Positions 21,203-25,637 of a stretch of 25,637 nucleotides of DNA are shown piece by piece. The notes beneath the pieces were generated by a model. It was not told the origin of the DNA, did not search any database, and saw only the letters and a list, made by a program, of their open reading frames with translations. This DNA comes from CAZIDL01 sp964537825 (GTDB taxonomy: Bacteria > Bacteroidota > Bacteroidia > Flavobacteriales_D > CAYVSK01). How positions within the stretch are numbered: position 1 is the first letter of the stretch; the number at the start of each line of letters is the position of its first letter. The DNA lies in the NCBI GenBank assembly GCA_964537825.1, contig CAZIDL010000035.1, forward strand, positions 1 to 25,637, in the 5' to 3' direction. The position numbers were made by a program, and so were the translations under genes.

Positions 21203-22180
21203 ATGCTCCGTACGGGTCTGATCCCCCTCTTCCTCCTCCCACTCGTTGCTTCAGTGTTCGGACAGCGAGAAGGCGAACTCCAAGAGATCGATGGCTTCGG
21301 CTCCAACCCTGGGGGGCTGAAAATGTACCTCCATGTGCCGGACAGCCTTCCACCCTCCTCGAAGGTCCCTTTGGTCGTTGCTTTGCACGGCTGCACCCAG
21401 ACCGCCTCGAGCCTGGCCGATCGTTCCGGATGGAACGAACTCGCCAACGAGAACGGCTTCATCGTGCTATATCCCCAGCAACGGGTATGGAACAATGCTT
21501 CCAAATGCTTCAATTGGTTCCGCTCAAAGGACCTGAACGATTCAACCGGAGAAACGGCCTCCATCGGACAAATGCTGGATCACGCCATCGAGCATTACCC
21601 CATCGATACGGGGCGGGTCTTCGCCTATGGCCTTTCAGCAGGTGCTTCTATGGCCGTATCCGTACTTGCCAACTTCCCGGGAAAATTCAAGGCAGGAGCT
21701 GTCTTCGCAGGGGGACCTTATAAGGTAGCAACGAACGTGTTCGCAGCCTTTCCGGTGATGATGAACCCTCCGAACCGCTCGCGGGAGGAGTGGAAAAGCC
21801 TGGTGCCTCCGCTCGAAGACCCGGAAGGAAACTATCCGCGTCTTTTGATATTCCACGGGACGGACGACAACACCGTGAATATCGAAAATGCCTATTCGCT
21901 GGTCGGACAATGGACCGGGATCCACGGACTCGACACCGAACCGGATGAGATCCTCCGTCCTTATAAGGGACATTCCTTCATCGAACGACGTGCACACCTC
22001 GATAGCTCCGGACAGGAACGGGTCGCTTTCTACCGCCTCCACGGAAAAGGACATGAATTGCCCGTCGATCCCGGAAAGGGGGAGAAAAAAGGAGGGAGTA
22101 CGAGCTCCTTTGTCGCGGACATGGACTTTTTCTCCAGTTATGAAGTAGCACTACGCTTTGGAGCGATAGCAACCCGCTAA
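21203..22180 (+). CDS. Secreted esterase, PHB depolymerase family
   Basis: A 325-residue exported alpha/beta hydrolase. The signal peptide MLRTGLIPLFLLPLVASVFGQ fixes the start at 21203; an in-frame ATG at 21152 would place it inside a longer N-terminus overlapping the lipoprotein gene. Motifs of the esterase_phd family are VPLVVALHGCTQTA (oxyanion region), CFNWFRSKD, the nucleophile Ser145 in YGLSAGASM, an acid in FHGTDDNTV (Asp221 or Asp222), and His284 in GKGHELP. Relatives cleave short polyhydroxyalkanoates, feruloyl or acetyl esters of plant polysaccharides; the substrate here is not determinable. No T9SS C-terminal domain is visible, so it is probably periplasmic or exported by another route. 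Confidence 0.88.
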   Translation: MLRTGLIPLFLLPLVASVFGQREGELQEIDGFGSNPGGLKMYLHVPDSLPPSSKVPLVVALHGCTQTASSLADRSGWNELANENGFIVLYPQQRVWNNASKCFNWFRSKDLNDSTGETASIGQMLDHAIEHYPIDTGRVFAYGLSAGASMAVSVLANFPGKFKAGAVFAGGPYKVATNVFAAFPVMMNPPNRSREEWKSLVPPLEDPEGNYPRLLIFHGTDDNTVNIENAYSLVGQWTGIHGLDTEPDEILRPYKGHSFIERRAHLDSSGQERVAFYRLHGKGHELPVDPGKGEKKGGSTSSFVADMDFFSSYEVALRFGAIATR

Positions 22181-22247
22181 AGACTGAAGCTTATTAAGAA
22201 GGACGGGAATATGAGCGATAACAACTCCTTGCTTCCCTGAAAAGCAC

Positions 22248-22255
22248 TAATTTCG
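22248..22255 (+). promoter_or_regulatory. Possible promoter -7 element of the gdh operon
   Basis: TAATTTCG, one mismatch from TAnnTTTG, 19 bases before the ATG at 22275. A TTG lies 16 bases upstream of the element, slightly closer than usual. Confidence 0.4.
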
Positions 22256-22274
22256 TACCCTCAAAGCTCTCTCC

Positions 22275-23690
22275 ATGTCGACCAAAGGCCCCGTGGAATT
22301 CTACGATGATGTTCTTCAACATCTCGACACCGCTTCGCACTACATCGATTGTGATCCGGGCGTTTATCAGCAGATAAGGGATTGCAACACGGTCTTCCGC
22401 ATGCAATTCCCCGTCAAAGTAGGTAAGACATACAAGGTCATCAAAGCTTACCGGGTCGAGCATAGCCAACATAAGCTTCCCGCGAAAGGAGGGATCCGCT
22501 TTAGCCGCTACGTGGATCAATCGGAGGTCATGGCCCTTGCTTCGCTGATGACCTTCAAGTGTGCCCTCGTCGACGTGCCTTTCGGTGGGGCCAAAGGGGG
22601 GGTCGCCATCAGTCCGAGGAAGTATTCGGAGGAAACCCTCGAAAAGATCACGCGCCGCTATACGATGGAGTTGATGAAGAAGGAATGCATCGGTCCCGGC
22701 GTAGACGTTCCTGCTCCGGACTACGGAACCAGCTCAAGGGAGATGGCATGGATGGCGGACACCTATATGTCCTTTAACCAGAAGGACCTCAACTCCATGG
22801 CCTGCGTGACAGGAAAACCCCTCAGTCAAGGTGGGATCCGGGGGCGGGAAGAAGCTACTGGACTTGGCGTTTTCTTCGGGCTCAAACAAGCGGTCTCCTA
22901 TCCCGAGGATATGAACAAGCTCGGCCTTTCGGCCGGCATCGAGGGGAAACGCTGTGTGGTCCAAGGATTCGGGAACGTCGGTTTTTACGCAGCTCAATTC
23001 CTTCATGATCACGGAGCCGTGATCACAGGTGTGATGGAGTATAACAGTGCGATCCATGCACCCCAAGGGATCGATCCGACCGCCCTGAAAGAATACTTCA
23101 TCCAGCATGGAAGCCTGGAGGGGTATCCGGGTACAGAATCTTACGAAGAGAAGAAAAAGGGCCTTGAACAGGATTGCGACATCCTGATCCCGGCAGCTCT
23201 CGAGAATCAGATCCATCGGGACAACGTCCGGAACATCAAGGCCAAGATCATCGGTGAGGCTGCGAACGGTCCCATTACCGGAGAAGCAGAGAAGGAGCTC
23301 CTCGAAGGGGGCAAGATGATCATCCCGGACATTTACTTGAACGCCGGAGGGGTGACGGTCTCCTATTTCGAATTCCTGAAAGACCTTTCCCACGTCCGAT
23401 TTGGACGTTTGGAACGCCGCTATGGGCGCATGATGAACAACCACCTCATCGACGCCATCGAGGAAACATCCGGTGGAAAGCTCACGGATAAGCGGCGCGA
23501 GCTGATCGACAAAGGGGCCGGGGAACACGACCTGATCTATTCAGGACTTGAAGAGACCATGATCACAGGCTACGACCAACTCCGGGCAACCATGGAGGAT
23601 AAGAACATCAGCGACATGCGGATCGCTGCCTTCGTCGCATCTATGGAGAAGGTGGTGACCGCTTACGAGACCCTAGGCGTCTTTCCCTGA
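22275..23690 (+). CDS. Glutamate dehydrogenase (Glu/Leu/Phe/Val dehydrogenase family)
   Basis: A 471-residue enzyme for reversible oxidative deamination of glutamate to 2-oxoglutarate. The substrate lysines are visible at Lys71 (KGGIRFS), Lys95 (MTFKCALVDVPFGGAKGG) and Lys107, and the catalytic aspartate is Asp149 in DVPAPDYG. The C-terminal Rossmann domain has the glycine-rich VVQGFGNVG at 228-236. An acidic Glu255 at the end of the next strand (TGVMEYNS) suggests NAD rather than NADP use, though this is an inference. LIPAALENQI and AKIIGEAANGPIT are further family signatures. A longer C-terminus (about 385-471) than in small bacterial forms is present. The NRDE gene follows after three bases, so they form an operon. 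Confidence 0.92.
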   Translation: MSTKGPVEFYDDVLQHLDTASHYIDCDPGVYQQIRDCNTVFRMQFPVKVGKTYKVIKAYRVEHSQHKLPAKGGIRFSRYVDQSEVMALASLMTFKCALVDVPFGGAKGGVAISPRKYSEETLEKITRRYTMELMKKECIGPGVDVPAPDYGTSSREMAWMADTYMSFNQKDLNSMACVTGKPLSQGGIRGREEATGLGVFFGLKQAVSYPEDMNKLGLSAGIEGKRCVVQGFGNVGFYAAQFLHDHGAVITGVMEYNSAIHAPQGIDPTALKEYFIQHGSLEGYPGTESYEEKKKGLEQDCDILIPAALENQIHRDNVRNIKAKIIGEAANGPITGEAEKELLEGGKMIIPDIYLNAGGVTVSYFEFLKDLSHVRFGRLERRYGRMMNNHLIDAIEETSGGKLTDKRRELIDKGAGEHDLIYSGLEETMITGYDQLRATMEDKNISDMRIAAFVASMEKVVTAYETLGVFP

Positions 23691-23693
23691 GAG

Positions 23694-24437
23694 ATGTGCA
23701 CCCTTTCCATCGCTCCGGACGGTCTGGGCGGCTTCAACCTCGTTTCCAACCGGGACGAGAGCAGGAACAGGAGTTCAGCGACCCTCCCCCAATGCCACCG
23801 CGAGCGGGGATATCGTGTCCTCATGCCCATCGACCCTCAAGGAGGCGGCAGTTGGATCGGCCTTTCCGATGAAGGACGGGCCGCCTGTTTGTTGAACGGG
23901 GCCCGGGAGGCGCACGAGAGCATGCCCCCGTACGCCAAGAGCCGCGGGCTCGTGTTGAAGGACAGCTTCGCTTGGGAGAACCCCCGGGAGTTCCTGGAGA
24001 ACTACCCCTTGAAGGAGATCCCACCTGAACGCTTGAGCATCGAGCTTTTTACCTTGGTCCTCCTCGGTATCGAGCCAAGCCCTTGGATCGAAGTCCTTCG
24101 TTGGAACGGCGAGGAACGGGAGATCGAGCAGCTCGCTCCCGATAAACCCCAAGTGCTGTCCGCGACGAAGCTCTATTCGAAGGACAGCATAAAGCAGACC
24201 GAGGAGCGCTTTAAGGGGTTTATGGAGCAAAGCTCCGATCCTCCTACCCTCGAGGAGCTGAAGCGCTTCAACGAAGGGGAGCGCTACCGGCTGAAAATGG
24301 AAAAGGCCGGTGAAAGCCCCGTGGAGGAGCTCGACACCCTGAGCACGACCGCATTGAGCTTCGGCCCAGAGCGGCTGCGGATGGAATTCCTCGATATTCG
24401 GAACAATGTGGAGGCCGCTGTGGAAATGGCGTCGTAG
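23694..24437 (+). CDS. NRDE (TANGO2-like) family protein
   Basis: A 247-residue protein with the two hallmark motifs: the N-terminal MCTLSIAP (Cys2 exposed after Met removal, as in Ntn-type hydrolases) and the LVSNRDES motif that gives the family its name, followed by DPQGGGSWIGLSDEGRAACLLNG. The family is related to eukaryotic TANGO2, implicated in haem or lipid/acyl-CoA handling; its biochemical function is unsettled. No signal peptide, so it is cytosolic. It starts three bases after the glutamate dehydrogenase stop and shares its promoter; its transcript probably ends at the strong terminator at 24627-24661. Confidence 0.88.
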   Translation: MCTLSIAPDGLGGFNLVSNRDESRNRSSATLPQCHRERGYRVLMPIDPQGGGSWIGLSDEGRAACLLNGAREAHESMPPYAKSRGLVLKDSFAWENPREFLENYPLKEIPPERLSIELFTLVLLGIEPSPWIEVLRWNGEEREIEQLAPDKPQVLSATKLYSKDSIKQTEERFKGFMEQSSDPPTLEELKRFNEGERYRLKMEKAGESPVEELDTLSTTALSFGPERLRMEFLDIRNNVEAAVEMAS

Positions 24438-24501
24438 AAGTTTGCGACCCCGAGACAGCCCCAGGATCCCAAGGAGCTTATGGCCCTGAAAGTCGGATGA
24501 G

Positions 24502-24576
24502 CAGCGTTGCGTCGTGGCGTCGTTGCGGTAAAAGGTTTGGCTGAAAAACCGCCAGGGACGCGAAGGACGCGAGGGG
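24502..24576. repeat. Palindromic intergenic element made of GACGC-type units
   Basis: Left arm 24504-24530 (GCGTTGCGTCGTGGCGTCGT then TGCGGTA) and right arm 24547-24575 (AACCGCCAGGGACGCGAAGG then ACGCGAGGG) are imperfect reverse complements with about 16 bases between. Each arm contains two to three copies of a GACGCnAnG unit in opposite orientation. Such GCGTCGTTGCG/ACGCGAAGG-type intergenic repeats are familiar from many bacterial genomes, including Bacteroidota. The element lies between the NRDE gene and its terminator, with no coding potential. Confidence 0.6.
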
Positions 24577-24626
24577 GGAGACGCCTGATCCTGACCCGTT
24601 GAGGATGATGTTCCTAAAAAGGATCA

Positions 24627-24661
24627 AGGCCCGTGGCGTGCCTTGCCACGGGCTTTCTTTT
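24627..24661 (+). terminator. Strong intrinsic terminator after the gdh-NRDE operon
   Basis: GCCCGTGGC (24629-24637), loop GTGCCTT, GCCACGGGC (24645-24653), then TTTCTTTT. The 9-bp GC-rich stem is perfect, and A residues before the stem pair with the T-run. It ends the transcript about 190 bases beyond the NRDE stop, after the palindromic repeat. Confidence 0.92.
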
Positions 24662-24670
24662 GTAACTTTC
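24643..24670 (+). promoter_or_regulatory. Promoter of the second surface-protein gene, overlapping the terminator
   Basis: TTG (24643-24645) and TAACTTTC (24663-24670, one mismatch from TAnnTTTG) are separated by 17 bases. The -33 triplet is within the terminator hairpin. The -7 element ends only 5 bases before the ATG at 24676, so the transcript would be almost leaderless unless translation starts at 24706. Confidence 0.45.
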
Positions 24671-24675
24671 GGGGG

Positions 24676-25637
24676 ATGAGCACGAGTCGGGCCATAGCAA
24701 AATTCATGTTCTTCTTGGTCTTTCTCTTGCCAATTAAGGTAAAAGGCCAAAACCTAGTCTCAAATTGGAGTTTTGAGGGTTTTAGTCAGTGTCCTATCGG
24801 CGGACAAGACCAAATTAATTATTGCAAGAAATGGTATAATACTAACCCAAATGCCACAACACCTGATTTTTTTCATCAATGTGATGGAATAACCCCAAAA
24901 AACTATTTAGGTTATCAAAAACCTAAAACTAAAAATGGATACTCTTTAATATCAACTCAATATATCACACCCACCGGAACAAAAACAAATTATAGAGAGT
25001 TTATATCAAATAAACTAAAAAAAAATATGGTTTCAGGGAAGCTTTATAATATTTTTTTTCATATATCCTTAGCCGATTCGTCTTCTTTTGGGAGCTCTCC
25101 TATTGGTCTTTATCTTTCTCAAGATAGCGTTTACCACCCCAACGATTCCGATACGATCCCATACGTACCTCATGTTGAATATACGGGTCCACCAATTACA
25201 GATTCCACGGATTGGGTCCGCATCGAGGGATGCTACACGGCATCGGGTGGAGAAAATTTCATAACAATAGGAAATTTCCGGGACAGTTTGAACACTAATA
25301 CCACTAATACGAAGGCTGGAAATTCATTATATTACCTCGATGACGTCTCCGTCGTCCCGGTCGAACCGCAAGGCCTTCCTTCGAGCGGCGACACCACGAT
25401 CTGCCGCGGCGACAGCGTGCGGCTGAGTTCCGTCGTCGATAGCATCACCGACTACGAGTGGTCGCCCTCAGCGGGCCTGAATTCGGACACGATATCCAAC
25501 CCACTCGCTTCTCCCGATACCACGACCACTTATACCGTCAGCAAAAGGACCGCCTGCGATACGACCACCGCTCAGGTCACCGTGAACGTGCAAGGGCCGC
25601 GGGCCGAACTCCTCCATGATACTAGCCTCCAGGTGAG
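24676..25637 (+). CDS. T9SS-type secreted surface protein, N-terminal part (partial, compositionally mosaic)
   Basis: The frame is open to the right edge (about 320 residues). The signal peptide is MSTSRAIAKFMFFLVFLLP...KGQ; an alternative ATG at 24706 would remove the positive n-region. The mature start NLVSNWSFEGFSQCPIGGQ...YCKKWYNTNPNATTPDFFHQC is a pattern common at the N-terminus of T9SS cargo in Bacteroidota (a carbohydrate-binding-like jelly roll). A YYLDDVSVVP strand around 217-226 closes that domain. An Ig-like repeat follows, beginning GDTTICRGDSVRL, containing YEWSPSAGLNSDTISNP and TTTYTVS, similar to repeats in the giant protein at 6583-9951. The codons up to about 25340 are very AT-rich, those after it very GC-rich. 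A sorting domain is expected beyond the window but is not seen. Confidence 0.85.
   Translation, partial: MSTSRAIAKFMFFLVFLLPIKVKGQNLVSNWSFEGFSQCPIGGQDQINYCKKWYNTNPNATTPDFFHQCDGITPKNYLGYQKPKTKNGYSLISTQYITPTGTKTNYREFISNKLKKNMVSGKLYNIFFHISLADSSSFGSSPIGLYLSQDSVYHPNDSDTIPYVPHVEYTGPPITDSTDWVRIEGCYTASGGENFITIGNFRDSLNTNTTNTKAGNSLYYLDDVSVVPVEPQGLPSSGDTTICRGDSVRLSSVVDSITDYEWSPSAGLNSDTISNPLASPDTTTTYTVSKRTACDTTTAQVTVNVQGPRAELLHDTSLQV

Noticed and set aside
1..25637. Very frequent GATC across the window, as a possible methylation or uptake signal.
   Set aside because: Explained by heavy use of GAT, ATC and GGATCC-like codon pairs in coding sequence; I could not count it against a proper expectation.

Overview
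This window looks like ordinary chromosome from a member of the Bacteroidota, probably a Flavobacteriia-like lineage of moderately high GC. Three observations support this. Two large secreted proteins have the architecture of type IX secretion (T9SS) cargo, and one of them ends in a complete gliding-motility/CHU_C type sorting domain. The start regions of many genes carry the Bacteroidota sigma-A -7 element TAnnTTTG (five exact copies plus close variants), while Shine-Dalgarno sequences are mostly absent. The housekeeping proteins (DUF4159, Lon-like AAA_32 protease, exonuclease/GIY-YIG fusion, B12-dependent mutase) are of types familiar from that phylum. No phage, transposase, CRISPR array, rRNA or convincing tRNA was seen.

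Layout. 1-2352, minus strand: the N-terminal part of pyruvate carboxylase (cut by the window start) and an exported DUF4159 protein. 2378-6562, plus strand: thiI, then the large methylmalonyl-CoA mutase subunit translationally coupled to a small protein built from 25-residue repeats. 6583-9951, minus strand: a giant lectin/PKD/SprB-repeat surface protein with a T9SS C-terminal domain. 9952-10349: a gene-free control region. 10350-13572, plus strand: an MFS transporter, a two-helix membrane protein and a THUMP-domain RNA guanine methyltransferase. 13581-17017, minus strand: dCTP deaminase, a Lon-like AAA_32 protease and a GreA/GreB-like factor. 17137-19153: an exported protein, a beta-carbonic anhydrase and a DUF481 outer-membrane protein. 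19356-24437, plus strand: the exonuclease/GIY-YIG repair fusion, a Cys-rich lipoprotein, a PHB-depolymerase-type esterase, glutamate dehydrogenase and an NRDE (TANGO2-like) protein. 24438-25637: a palindromic intergenic repeat, a strong terminator, and the start of a second T9SS-type surface protein that runs off the window.

How the genes fit together. Pyruvate carboxylase (anaplerosis), methylmalonyl-CoA mutase (succinyl-CoA/propionyl-CoA interconversion), carbonic anhydrase (CO2/bicarbonate supply) and glutamate dehydrogenase are central carbon and nitrogen genes of a heterotroph. The two secreted repeat proteins suggest surface attachment or glycan recognition.

I do not see a clear new multi-gene system. 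The points most worth a second look are: the strikingly AT-rich core inside the last, otherwise GC-rich surface-protein gene (mosaic gene); the repeat protein coupled to a methylmalonyl-CoA mutase that has no adjacent small subunit; the DEDDh-exonuclease/GIY-YIG fusion with a UvrC-like cysteine cluster; and several perfect inverted repeats sitting on start regions.
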